A DNA stretch of 64,000 bases from Ichthyophthirius multifiliis (lineage: Eukaryota > Ciliophora > Oligohymenophorea > Hymenostomatida). Below, in pieces: positions 50,849 through 63,399 of this stretch. The translations under genes were made by a program, and so were the position numbers. The notes beneath the pieces were generated by a model, which did not search any database, was not told where the DNA came from, and worked only from the letters and a program-made list of their open reading frames with translations. Location of the stretch: positions 102,976-166,975 of the forward strand of contig NW_004085958.1 in the NCBI RefSeq assembly GCF_000220395.1, given 5' to 3'. The stretch's first letter is position 1. Each line of letters begins with the position of its first letter.

Positions 50849-51823
50849 TCATTTTTTTTTGAAAAGAAAACGCAGCTCTCTATATAATTTAAGAATTTGT
50901 TTTCTATAACATTTTTTAATCCAAAATTTTTTAAAAAGTACCTATATACTAGTTATACAAAATAAAATTTTGAATTTTTTATTAAATATTTATCGATTTT
51001 TTCAATTTTTTAGAAAAATTTTATACTTTTAAAGCTTTATAATATACTTTTATGGAAATTATTAATAAATTTTAATACATTTTATAAACTGAACTTGCAT
51101 TTTATGTCATCATTATACATTTTTTATTCAATTTATTTATATAAATACATACAGTTTTCCTCATTTTTTTTCTCATCTTTTGTGTTTTAATAATCTTTGT
51201 TTTTAATAAAGTTATCGTGTTCTCTGTTGAGAATTTCTGGACCTTTTTAAGGTATAAAGTGTATAATATTGAATTTTTGTAAATTTTTTGTCTATTTTTA
51301 AGACGAGAATTATAATTGTTCGTCTGTTTAAACATACTAGTGCTTTTTGGAAGAACTTTATTTATTTTTTTGAGTAATTCAGTCGTTTTTTTACTAAAGT
51401 TCGAGAATTGTTTGTTTAAAAATGTTTTCTTTTTTTTCTAGTTATTATTAAATTTTTTATTTAAAATATATTATTTGTTATTCTGAAAGCAGTTATTCTG
51501 ATTTTTAAGGAATGGAATTTTATTATATTTTAATATTTTCGGATTATTATAGTTTATTTTATAAATTTTGATCGTTTGCATTTATATTTTATGTAGTATT
51601 ATTATAATATATAGGATTATTTATTTTTTAAATTTCTTTTAGTTTAGATTTTGATTATTATATGTTGTTTGGTATTTATATAGATTCTACTTATTAGATT
51701 TATTAAGATTTTTGAATATCGATTTGAATAATTTAGCCTTTTAAAGAGTTTTTTGAAGATTGGATAGTGTTTTTTATCTTTTGTATTTAAAATGTATATT
51801 AATTATTATTATTATCATTATTA

Positions 51824-51861
<38 letters not shown>

Positions 51862-54001
51862 ATTATTATTATTATTATTATTGTTGTTATTATCATTATT
51901 ATTTAAAATTTATTATTAAATTTTTTCTAGTTTTTTTTAATTTTTTTTTTTTTTTATTTTCTTATTATTAATATTTTCTTGATTTTATATATTATTATAT
52001 ATATCTGTTTTGTTTTTTTCTTGATTTTAACTATTATTTTCTTAATTTTAACTATTATTTTCTTGATTTTGTAATACACTATCTTTTTTTTAATTCATAT
52101 TTTTCTGACTACTTTTGATAGTTTCCTTACTTTATTTTTTACTTTCCTGTTTTTATATACTAGTATTTTGACTTTTTATATTATTTTCTTGATTCTAAAT
52201 ACTATTATCTAAATTTTAAATATTATTTTCTTAACTTAATATATTATTTTCTTTTTTTTTTAAAGCATTTCTTAATTTAAATTATTATTGCTTTAATTTT
52301 CTTATTTATTTTCTTAATTATTTAAAATATTATCTTAATTTATATAAAAAGTATCATGTTAATTTTATTAAGGATTTTCATTATTTTATATATTTTAATT
52401 TTATATTGTTTATTTAGAATCTTAATTTTAATAAATGTTAATATTTTCAATTTTTTTTGTAAAAAAAGAATTATTATTTTGATAAACTAAACTATTAGTA
52501 TTATTATTTTAGAAGATTTAATTGTAAATTTAATTCGGATCCAAAAAAAATATGTAAATTATCTAAAAAAAACTCATTAAAATTTTTTTAATTTGCCTTA
52601 AAAAACTCTTAAAAGAACATTTTTTTTTCTTTTTCATTATTTCCTTAACCAAAAATTTCCTAGAATTTTCCGAAAAAAGCCTTATTTTTGATATTGCTAA
52701 TTATATCGTTAGAATTTTCGGAATATCGCAGATTTTTCGTAACTAAATTCAGGTAAAAAACGTCTTAAAATTTATTCGAAAACTCTTCTTTCTTCAAAGA
52801 TTTTTTAGTTTTCCTATAAAATAAATTCCCTTTCTTTTTTTAAGGCTTCTTTTAATTCAAAAACATCTTTTTTTAATTTGAAAAAAATTAGATTTATTCA
52901 TTCTATTATTAAATTTATAAATTTAAATTATCATTTTTCATAGAAAAATCATTAGTAATTTTCTATATTTCCGTTTAAAATTCCTATTCCATTTTTTCAG
53001 TTTTCCTCATATTAAATTCACATATACAATCAAATAAATTCACATAAGAATTCCATATTTTTTAAAATAAAAGCCCTCTTTCTGCACATTAAAGACTTAT
53101 TTATCTTATTAATTCCTTTAAGCAGCCTTAATAGACTATTTAGATCTCTTCGAAGAAATTTTAGGCAGAAAAATGATCCTTTTAGACTATTTTTTCAACC
53201 ATTTTTTCTAACCAATTTTCTAGAGTAGTCACATCAAGTCTACTGGTGGTATTTTTGGGTATTTAGGGCATTTCTTCTTGTGGTTTTTAGTAGAGTTTTT
53301 GGTTATTTTTTTATATAAAAAGTTACTTTATTTCTTAATTAAAATTTTAAAAAGTACTTTTTTTCATAAAAGATATATATTCAGAATTCGTATTATTTTA
53401 TATTTTTTTAATATCAGTTTCATATATAAAAGAGTTTTTATTTTAAACTAAAATATATAAAAAATTTATATATAAATATATATATATATTTATTTACTTT
53501 TATTCCAAAATAAATCCCTTTATGTTCTAAATTTTTATTATTCAGAAATTTAAAAAGGAGAAAGAATTAAAGAATCGAAAATTTTTTCTTTGCATTTAGG
53601 ATAGTCGAAAAAATCAGATTTATGATTTTATAAATGGGATATATCAGAATATTTTTGATTTGATTTTGAATAATTTTAGCCTTAAAAGTTCTTTTTTATA
53701 ATATAGAATGCCTTTTTTAATTTTTTTGAGAAGTTTGTGGACTAATTATGTATTGCTTTTAAAATTTTTAATTTTCTTTGAGTATATTTTAATCTAGTTT
53801 AGTAGTATTTTAAAATTCTTTAGTTATATTTTAGTCTTCTTTCGAGTATTTTTGGTCTTCGTTGGGCTTTATTTCGAGTAAATTTTAAGAAACTTGAATT
53901 AGTTTGTATTTTGATTTGGATTTTTTTATAATTGATGACCTTTAGGACGAATCGGGTTAAGTAGGAAGTGTAAAAGTTAATTATTATTTAAATTATTACA
54001 T
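50849..54001 (-). CDS. AXDND1-like protein with axonemal dynein light chain domain
   Basis: Predicted ciliary protein of about 1,000 residues. The N-terminal 200 residues are Lys/Gln-rich. At about 53290-52950 lies the domain also found in p28/DNALI1: IPKNTTSRLDVTTLENWLE, then GCLKELIRQISLQCAERGLL and FNMRKTEKMEQEFQTEIQ. The RLDVT, ELIRQ, CAERG and MRK landmarks are all present. A coiled coil follows (KLKKDVFELKEALKKEREFI), then a Gln/Asn-rich region with an Asn run. The C-terminal region (REHDNFIKNKDYQ; LYKQIEQKMYNDDIKCKF) closes after a small intron at 50904-50941. Length fits AXDND1 rather than the 260-residue p28. The frame needs one more base at A7 52881-52887, further shifts occur in low-complexity parts, and one in-frame TGA lies at 51379-51381. 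Exon structure is therefore approximate. Confidence 0.7.
51800..51900. repeat. (ATT)n run encoding poly-Asn on minus strand
   Basis: A trinucleotide run with occasional ATC/GTT variants. In the minus-strand frame it encodes an Asn-rich tract with Asp and a few other residues inside the AXDND1-like protein. Confidence 0.8.
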
Positions 54002-54951
54002 ATATTTATATATATTATTATAATTTATTTATTATATATAAATATAGTATTTATTAAATAAAAAAAAAATTAACATATTTTATATATAAAAATTATATAA
54101 ATTATTATATATTAAAGTTTAAAAAAGTGTATTATTTTTTATTTTAAATATAAGCTTTTAGTTAAAACATACTAATTAATTAATTTTATTTTAAAATAAA
54201 AAAAAAATATAAAATAATAAAAAATAAATAAATAATTTTATAAATGATATGTTTTTTTTTTCAGTTTATTCAAATTATTATATTTATTCTTTTATTTATA
54301 TTTGTTTTGAATTTTAGAAATATTATAATATATATTGTTTAAATCATTATTATTTAAAAATTAATATTTAAATATTATTTTATAGATTATTATATAAATA
54401 AGAATATATAAAAAATATTTTTAAAAAAAAAATATAAAAATAAAATTATTTGAATAATTAATATATTTTAGTTATATATATAAAGTATTTAATTTATTTA
54501 ACACATTTATTTAAGTTTATTATTAATTTATTTTTTTAAAAAAAATTATACTAATTTTTTATAATTTTGCTTTTTTTATTTTTAAATAGATATTTTTTTA
54601 TTAATTTTCTATTAAAAAAAAAATTAAATATGATATTTTATTTATTTATTTAGATTAATAGTAGTATAAATTTTATAAAAAAATATATATAATAAAAGGT
54701 TTAAAATTATATTAAATAAATTTATTATATATTATTAATAATAAAAATATAATATATTATATATATATAAAATAATTTAAATTAAAAAAAATATAAAAAT
54801 AAATTTATATGGTTTTTTAAAATATTTTCTCAAAGTAATATTAAAATATGCTTTATATCATTTTATTTAATAAGAATATAATCTATAGAATTTAAAAACA
54901 AAAAATAATTTTTACAAAATATATTTATAAATCAAATAAAAATATATAATA

Positions 54952-54993
<42 letters not shown>

Positions 54994-55355
54994 AAAATAT
55001 TAAAATATAATTTATATCTATATTAATTATAATTTTTATATATATATTAGTAAAATTACATCAATATTTTTTATTTTATTATAACAAATATTAATTTTAA
55101 TATTTTTTTTTTATATTTTTATTATATTTTTTTATTTTTATTTTTATCTTTAATATTTAAATTTTTTTTTATACATATTTTTTTTTTAATTTTAATATAT
55201 TTATAAATTTATATTTATATATATTCATATTTATAATATATATTATTATAATAATTATTTAATTTTTTTTATATTTATATTTATTATTTCATTTATTTTT
55301 AATAATATAAATTTAAATATTTATAAATATACTTAATTATTTTAACAAATAAAAA
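54002..55355. other. Intergenic, 1.35 kb
   Basis: Spacer between two minus-strand genes, near-pure A/T with a TA run at about 54955-54990. No coding frame seen. Confidence 0.5.
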
Positions 55356-56831
55356 TCATTATAATCTTTTACCAGCCTCTAAAATTTAATCATTAGTTTT
55401 ACAAAAAGCAAATCTTACAAGATTCTCTCCATCTTTTTTACTTTCACTAGGATAAAAAGAACTACAGGGAATCGATGTTACTCCTTTTTCTTTACATAGC
55501 CATAATGAAAAAGCATAGTCTTTACTATATTCTTATCCGTTTTTTTCATCTTAAAAATATTTTTTATTTACCTAAACATTTGAAATATCAGCAATAACAA
55601 AATAACCGCCTTATGGCACCCAAATATTTAACGGAATTTTAGATTTTGTAAGTTAATCAATTAAAAGATCTCTCTATTTAATTAATAATTATTATGTATC
55701 ATTAAAATAATTTCCTTTAGAAATACTAGTATCTAAAGCTTCCGAAACAGCATCTTACATAGGACCATGTCTAATATATTAAAAATAATATTATATATAA
55801 AGAAATATATTTACTAGCAAAAGACTGAATATTAATGGAAACTTTAAACATATTTAATTAAATTTTAAGGTCCAATAGCCCATCCTACTCTAATTCCTGT
55901 AGCAGAGAATAATTTGCCTGCTGAATATACTGAGATAGTTCTATTCCATGTATTGGGTAAGTTTGCGAAACGCGGTAATTTTAAAGGCAAGTGTTCAAAG
56001 CATAAATGTTCATAAACACCATCTTCAACAATTATTAATTACGGGTATTTTTATATTAAAGAATTTATTTTTTCCATTTCTTATTAAGTGAATACTTTTC
56101 CTGTAGGATTATGCGGTGTATTGATTAATAGAATTTTGTTTTTCGTTTAGTGTTTTTCTAATAATTCAAAATCAATATCCCATCTATCATTTTCAGTTGT
56201 TTTCATATCTTTTCGGTTTTTATTTCTTCTTATGTGTTCTTTTTACGGTATTTTAATGGTACACTCTTTGATATTCCACCAGCTATTTGTATTTGGGCTC
56301 TATAACAATCATATGAAGGGTCTAAAAGTATAACTTCGTCACCTGAGTTTAGTATTCCTAAAAATATTGCGTTTAATACACTTACACCTCCAGCAGAGAC
56401 ACATATTTCAGTATTTGGGTCTATTTTACGATTAAATATTGGAGAGTAAAAATCACTTATTGAATTTATAAGTTTTGGAGCTCCAAATGCACGAGTATAT
56501 TAATGAGGACCTTATTATGTTAGTTTTGTTAAAGAATCTTAAAAAAAAATTGGAGGGGACCAGTTTGGGAAACCTTAACCCTTTCATATTGATAAATAAT
56601 TTAATGTTTTTTTTTTTTTTTATTCTTTTAAATACTAAATTTATTGATTTATATTCAACTGATAAAGGTGAAAATATAGACCATACAGTGGGTTTGTCGA
56701 ATCCATTTAGCCTAGATGATCCTGTTAACTTTTAGGTTTTTTTTTGTTTTTTTATGATTATTTATTTAATTGTATGAAAAAAAAAAATACTTTTAATTAA
56801 GAAAATGGTTTTTGTGTTATTTTATATGCAT
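55356..56831 (-). CDS. Class I PLP aminotransferase (kynurenine aminotransferase-like)
   Basis: Fold-type I aminotransferase. Five exons (introns 56581-56634, 56209-56246, 55771-55814, 55550-55571) give about 439 residues. Motifs: LGQGFPNWSPP (KAT-type QGFP), QYTRAFGAPKLINSISDFY, ICVSAGGVSVLNAI, VILLDPSYDCYRAQI, LLINTPHNPTGKVFTQQEM (Asn to PLP), IVEDGVYEHL (Asp to the pyridine N), SVYSAGKLFSATGIRVGWAI with the PLP Lys, and ENLVRFAFCK with the carboxylate-binding Arg. All cofactor residues are present. The start at 56831 adds a basic, Asn/Lys/Phe-rich leader that could target mitochondria but needs one extra base in a homopolymer; a second one-base correction is required at T7 55540-55546. The 22-nt intron is the shortest seen here. 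Confidence 0.85.
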
Positions 56832-57153
56832 TTTGGAATGTTTTTTTTAAATTATCATATTTATTTTGGTTTTTTTTCTTTTCCTTCTTTTATTAAAATT
56901 TTTATATTTTTAATTTATAAAATTGTTTTTAAATTATTTTTTTAGTTTATATTATAAATATTTAATTATTTATAAATTAATATTATTTAAAATTTATAAG
57001 TGTAATTAGTTTTTTAAAATAATTTTATTTTTTTAAGATATAAACATTATTTTAATTTTAAATATATATATTTTTTAAAAAAAACTTATATTAGATTAAT
57101 ATTTATTTTTTAAAAATAAATAATATATATATATATATAAAGTTATACAAAAA
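56832..57153. promoter_or_regulatory. Divergent promoter region
   Basis: A 322-bp AT-rich spacer between the aminotransferase (-) and the EF-hand gene (+); should hold both promoters. No specific site recognised. Confidence 0.4.
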
Positions 57154-57731
57154 ATGGGAAATCATGTATAAACAATAAAAGAAAATGCATTTAGAAAAAA
57201 TACAAGTTCTTTGTTGAATGGTAAAAAAAAAAAAGTTAAAAAAATAAAAAATAAAAAGTACCATTAAGCAGAGTAAGAGATTTCCATGCATCATTTAAAA
57301 GTATTTGTGATAATTTTAGCATGGATTTAAGCGAATTCGAACATATATTTGGAGCAAGTGAAAGCGCGTTTGTTATTTGGGACACTGATAATAACGGTTT
57401 AATAGATTCATTAGAATTATTTAGCGGAATAACACTTTTTTCTGATACAAAATTAGAAGATAAAATTCGGTGTAAAAAAATATAAAAAATATTTTTTTAT
57501 ATGTTTTTAAAATTATTAGTTTTATTTGATTTATTTGATTTTAATGAATTAGATAGTTTAGCTTTAGTAGATATTGAATTTATGATTTATTGTTGTATAA
57601 GTGCAACTTATAAAATATATAGTATTTCTTAAGAAATCTATGCAGAAGAAATAGCAGCATTTGTTAACAAAAATTTCTCAATAGATGTTAGAATAAATGT
57701 AGTTAAATTATTACAGTAATAATATAAATAA

Positions 57732-57800
<69 letters not shown>

Positions 57801-58014
57801 GAATTCATAAATATATATTATTATTTATTTTAGAAATTCAAAATAATGTTAAGAAATACAAGAATTTTTTTCTATTATTAAAATGGAAAATCCTAATAAT
57901 GGAATGAAAAGTACTAAAGATGAAAAAAATATAAATAAATTAATTTAACCAAAAATTAATAATGAAATAAATAAATAAAATACTTAATAGAAAGAAGAGT
58001 TTAAATAAAATTGA
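57154..58014 (+). CDS. EF-hand calcium-binding protein with myristoylation signal
   Basis: Four exons (introns 57221-57258, 57472-57519, 57716-57833) give 218 residues. The start MGNHVQTIKENAF gives a Gly2 myristoylation candidate, as in recoverin and calcineurin-B relatives. One canonical loop, DTDNNGLIDSLELF (Asp-x-Asp-x-Asn-Gly-x-Ile-x4-Glu), lies at about residue 67. The next, FDFNELDSLALVDIEFM, has lost the usual ligands. Helices SEFEHIFGASESAFVIW and YAEEIAAFVNKNF surround them. The C-terminal tail is Asn/Lys/Gln-rich. The second intron uses the donor one base inside CGGT|GTAA; the neighbouring GT would create a stop. The third intron holds a long TA run. A calcium sensor at a membrane is the likely role. 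Confidence 0.8.
57739..57790. repeat. (TA)n microsatellite in EF-hand gene intron
   Basis: About 50 bases of TA dinucleotide inside the third intron. Confidence 0.9.
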
Positions 58015-58218
58015 ATAAAGTTGATTTATTCACAAATGAAATTTATATATATATATAATATGTATATAATTATTTATATATATATTTTTTATTTTTAATT
58101 TATTATTTAAAATATAATTATATAAAAAAATTAATTAATTTTTAACAATTATTTATAAAAATTATAGAATTAATAAAAAATATTTATATAAATATTTAGA
58201 ATTTTTTACTTTAATTTT

Positions 58219-60138
58219 TCATTAAGGTAATGTGTTAATTGCACTTAAAAATAATAATTATTATAATATTTTTTTATTTTATTTTTGTTACGATTCTTAA
58301 GAAATTTCATATTTATTTTTTTTAGATTCATTATCTTCTAGACTATTTACTTAATTTATTTAGTTATTTTTTTAAATGAATTCATAAATTTTAGTTTCTG
58401 TTTCATTCTTTTATTTCAAGAATAAATTCTAAAATATTTTTTTTATATATTTATTTCCATAATTAATATTCTATTAATAATCCCTTTATATATTTAATAC
58501 AAATAATAATTTATAATATAAATAATATATAAAATATTAACACATAAAAATAAATAATAATAGATTTTTATATTTATATATAAATACACGAATTTATTCG
58601 AATAAAAATTTACTTCTAATCTTTTTCTTAACAATTAATTGAATCTAATCTCGTATTAATTTTTAAATTATTTTCTTCTTTTTTGGAAGACTAAAAGAAA
58701 TAATTACTAACTTTAGAAAAAATCCCAATATCTTATTTCGATTTATAAATAAATTTTTCACAGATTTTAACTTATCTTTCATAAAAAGTATCTTATTGTC
58801 CTTTTTCTAAAAAAAAAGTGGGAATTCTAACAAGTTTTAAAAAAAAGATAATATTCCAGAAAATAATGGGATGTTCTTGTTAAAAATTATCGTTAAAAAC
58901 CGCATTTTCACCTTTAACTTTGATAATATTCTCAAGCTCTTTCCTTAATAAAACCGGCGAAAGAAATTAGACTGAAAGTGACTCTTTTTTAATAACACTT
59001 TCGAGCTCATCTTGATTTTAAACTTGATATTTTTTGGAAAAATCGACTACATTAAATTTCGCAACGAATTCATTTTAACATTAAGGGCATTTAGTGCAAT
59101 AATTATTATAGTCAGTTTTCCAAAAGCTCATAATTTCTTCTGGAAAGAGTATTCTTTGGCACTAATTGCATGTAGAATCTATTATAAATACAATGTTTTC
59201 GAATAAAGAAATTTCTTCTTAATTTTATTATTTGATATTAGTATTAATTTCTTCATTTATTAATCCAATAATTTCTTCTTTATCAATTTAATTTTATTAT
59301 TAAACATAATTCTTAGAATTCGTTACTGCTTGAAAATATACACCATGTGTAATCGGAGAAGCTTCTATATTTAGCTCTTTCATTTATTAGACTAAGAGGA
59401 GTACTTTTTCATCTTTTCCGTAATAACCACAGGCTTCAATTACATGTCTAAATATTATTTCGGTAGGAATATAGTTGTTTTTTCTTAATTAATCGATTAA
59501 ACATAAAGAATATTCAATTAAAGAATTATAATAAGCTTTGTAGAAGTCTCTTTTTAATTTTATTATAAATACTTGAAACCATATATGGTGTATCTACTCG
59601 TATATGTATTTCGCGTATTTATTTTCGTCAAAGACATTGGAGTCTATTTAATCTATTTCAGTTAATTTGAAATCTATTTTAAATGGAATGTCTTATTCTG
59701 TACATTTTACAAATAATTGAGGATTTAATAAAGGGAATTTATTATAACTATATATATCTAAAATTTATTATATATATGTAAGAATATAAATATTTTTTTA
59801 TTTACGATTTTTAATTAAATTTTAATCATTTGGTAAAGGTATAGGTAATATTTTATTTAAGTTTTCTTTTATAAATAATAAAGGTTCTTTTTTGAACGTT
59901 TTTTTTTACAACATATATCAAAGAATTAATAATAAGGTTCATATTCAGATATAGAAGTTCTAGTTTCTATAAAATATGAAAAAATTCCTGTTTCTACAAA
60001 TTTGGATAGAAATGTTCCTTATTTAGATGATTTATGGTAATTTAAAAACTCTCGAATATCATATATTTCACTCATTTCATTATTAGCTTTTTTTTTATCA
60101 GGAGGAATCTAAAAATGAATATATATATATTTAATAAG

Positions 60139-60175
<37 letters not shown>

Positions 60176-61615
60176 TTTATATATTTATTTATATTTAATT
60201 TAAATTTATTTATTTTTTTACCAAAAATTTCTTATAATTATGCATAAAATGTTATATGAATTCTAAAAAAGAATCCCTAATATCATATGGATCTATTTCT
60301 TCTTCCTCTTCGTTTTCTCCAAATTGACAATTTTCAAATGCATTATCTATTCTTTCGTAAAAAAGGTTTTTTTAAAGTAGATTTCTGGAACTCATTTTTT
60401 CATATTTTTATAGTCTTTTTTTCAATTATTTATTATATTTTTCAGGAAGAGCCGGTAGACATTCTATATTGATTAAATCATTACTATCTAAATAAGCTTA
60501 TATAGACTTTTTTTTTTTTAAAAAAAAAATTATAATTTAGTTTTTATTTACTTCACTTTGCATTGATTATGAAATTTCGAAAACATTTATTTTCTATTCA
60601 AAACCTATAATAAAAGGTACAGGAGCTTCTAAGTATGTTTTTAAAACTTCAGGTAGAATAGGAATATATACATTATTATATCTAAAAGGAAAAATTAAAC
60701 TAGTTAAAGCTTCAGCTACTTATATTATGAGCTTCTTGTGTTTACTTATTAGAAATATTTTTTTTTCTAAAAGAACACATTCAAATAAAAATATGATCTT
60801 ATCTATATCTAATACCCGGAAAAGTGTTTTTAAACCAATTTAACTAAACGGAGGGTATTTATTTGAAGTGCCAAATATTAAAGAACCTTTTTTTTTTAAT
60901 TTTATATACTATATTTTGCTAAATATATACTTATTCCTAATTCATATTAAATTCCGAGTTTACCCCAATCTTCAATTGCTGTTGGTAATCTATTTTTATT
61001 TTAAATATTTTTTTTATTTTTTTTATTATTATTTCATATAAACCTTATATCGTCAACTATATTACATATAATTCTTTCTATTGGAATATCGTTTTTAGAT
61101 AGAGAAATTCTATATAAATGTTTTAAAATAAACTCATATTAATCTAAATAATTATAATGAGAAACTAAACATATTGCTTTTTAATAATAAAGAAGATTAT
61201 TATCATCTACAAGAAAATGTCCAATCTAATTTAATTTAATTTTTATTGATTTAAAACTTTATATATGTTATTATTACTTATTATATTGTTTTTTCATTTG
61301 CAGTTTCATAAAATATTAAACAAGTACAATATATTCTACAACCATCTTATAAAGTCAAGACAAAACTGAAAGTTTAAGGAGGCACATTTCCATCTCTTCT
61401 AAAAGAAATTCCTTCAGGAAAACAAAATAAAGCTACAGAATCGGGAAAAGACTTTTTTTTTTATTATTATTATTTTTTTAAACTTATTTTTTAATAATTT
61501 TATTATTTTTTATTAATTACTGAATATTAATGATCTATAATTGGATATCTATCTATAACATGCGGATTAAATTTAATTTCTAGAATACTTTCGTCTATAT
61601 GTATGTATATAAATT

Positions 61616-61665
<50 letters not shown>

Positions 61666-62540
61666 TATATTTATTTAATTTATATTTAGTATTATAACAA
61701 AAAAATACGTTATTTAAAACAAATAAGTCTATTTTTTTATGGCCTTCCAAAAGAAAAATTAATTATGTTGTGTTTTTTTGGAATTACAATATGTAAATCA
61801 CCTCCAATTATTTTAATTTAACTATCCTTTTATGATTTTGCCGTTATTATTTTTAATTTTGTAATATAATTATCGTAGTTATGTATATTTTAAACTTTAT
61901 AAACCATTGCTAAAATGAAATTATCTTTTTTTTCTTAATCAAGAATATATGTTAGATCATAATTTCCTTTCCAATAATCAATTGCTTCATTTGTAGCTAT
62001 TTTTTAATTTTAAACTTCTTCTTCTAAGTTTTTTTTTATAGCAACTGGAATATAATTATATTTTTATTTTATTTTCTATAATTATATTTTTTTTTAAATA
62101 AAAAATTATTATTATATATGCATTTTTACTAAATAATTGTTTTGGGTTTTAAAATATAGAAAATTAATTTCTGTAATTGCTGGATTTTATTTATCGTAAT
62201 AACATTTTAACCATACAGTTTTAGTCCCTTCTAAATCTAAATATTTTTCGTATTATGTTTCTTTTACTTCACTTATATATTAAAATATAATTTCTAATCC
62301 TGTAAGTGGTAAATCTATTAAATTTTAGTAAATATAAATAAAATTAAAGATCTTTTTTTTAAAAAAAATATATATTTAAGGATAAATTGATTTTATAATG
62401 AGTTTTTTTTAATTTTGCTTTAAATTTTTTTTTTTCTTGAATAGCTTGCCTTCTTCTTCAAACTAATTATTCTTTAAAAGCTTGTCTCCTACTCCTATTG
62501 TCGTGAAATAATCAATAACTCTATTTGTAACAGAAATCAT
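58219..62540 (-). CDS. DENND4-like Rab guanine-nucleotide exchange factor
   Basis: Tripartite DENN protein expected to activate a Rab (Rab10 in animals) in vesicle traffic. The start MISVTNRVIDYFTTIGVGDK matches the DENND4 opening. An N-terminal MABP-like part follows (LPLTGLEIIFQYISE; TVWLKCYYDKQNP). uDENN is near 61430-61270 (ALFCFPEGISFRRDGN; FSFVLTL). cDENN-type sequence is near 61170-61030 (LCLVSHYNY-like; IERIICNIVDDI). The C-terminus is diagnostic: a zinc-ribbon-like CNQC...CTKCPQC around EEIMSFWKTD (about 59050-59170), then ESLSVQFLSPVLLRKELENI and QEHPIIFWNIIFFLKL, as in human DENND4. Many short introns interrupt it, so the exon map is only approximate. Cys pairs and the SPVLLRKELEN signature make the assignment firm. 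Confidence 0.85.
61620..61660. repeat. (TA)n microsatellite in DENND4-like gene intron
   Basis: About 40 bases of TA dinucleotide in one of the introns. Confidence 0.85.
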
Positions 62541-62601
62541 TTAAAAAAAAATTATATATTTATATTTAAATATTAATTTTATAAGATTTAATTAAAAAGT
62601 A

Positions 62602-62639
<38 letters not shown>

Positions 62640-62660
62640 TTATATAAACATATATTAATT

Positions 62661-63399
62661 TCATTTTAAATAATTATTTTATAATGCTTCATTTAATTAT
62701 TTTAAATAAAATTTTATTTTTTTTCTTTCTTATATAACTTCTTCGCATGATTATTTTCCTTCATAGTTATTCAAATAAATTTATTTTATATTACCACAAT
62801 ATCTCAAACCTCCCAAAATATTTAAAACTTATTTTATTATTTCAATTTATTCTTAAATTATATTTTTATGATCTAATCTTAAAATTATTGCAAATTTTTT
62901 TTTTATATTCATATCATTTTCTTTTAATAAAAATTCATCATCTTTTGCACTAGTAGAATATCTAATAAATAATAAAAATCATATTTTTTTATTTTTTTTT
63001 TAAATTACTTTTTTAAAATAAAATTTAATATTTTTAAAGCTGTTTAAAATATAAATTATTCAAACTCAATAGAAACTGGAATAGTTAGTTATATAGAACC
63101 TGCATCTATTCCATTATAATGATTAGATAGATATAGTCTTAAATAAACAATAAAATCTTTTTATATTTATTTTAAAATAAAAATAAGACTTTAATGTATT
63201 CTAATAAAATAATAATATTACCCTTGCATAATTACCCCCTTTTTAATCTAAATTATTTTGTTAATTCATTTATTTTAATTTATTATTCATTATTTATTAC
63301 ATATCCATTTTTATAGTCTATTTCCAAAATAGATTTTAAAAATATTAATTAATACAAATTTTAATCAGTAAATGTATGTAAATCTTATCTTAACCACAT
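62661..63399 (-). CDS. Hypothetical protein, three exons
   Basis: I do not recognise this protein. Exons join in frame through introns 63157-63221 (phase 1) and 62962-63008 (phase 2) to give 208 residues from ATG 63399 to TGA 62661. Visible segments: MWLRQDLHTFTDQNLYQLI, then NGIDAGSIQLTIPVSIEFEQ (beta-rich), then FAIILRLDHKNIIQEQIEII and LGGLRYCGNIKQIYLN, then a charged helical tail (CEEVIQERKKIKFYLKQL). No signal peptide, membrane helix or zinc motif. It lies 120 bases upstream of the DENND4-like gene on the same strand. Consistent splice phases and codon-like composition support it as real. Confidence 0.6.
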
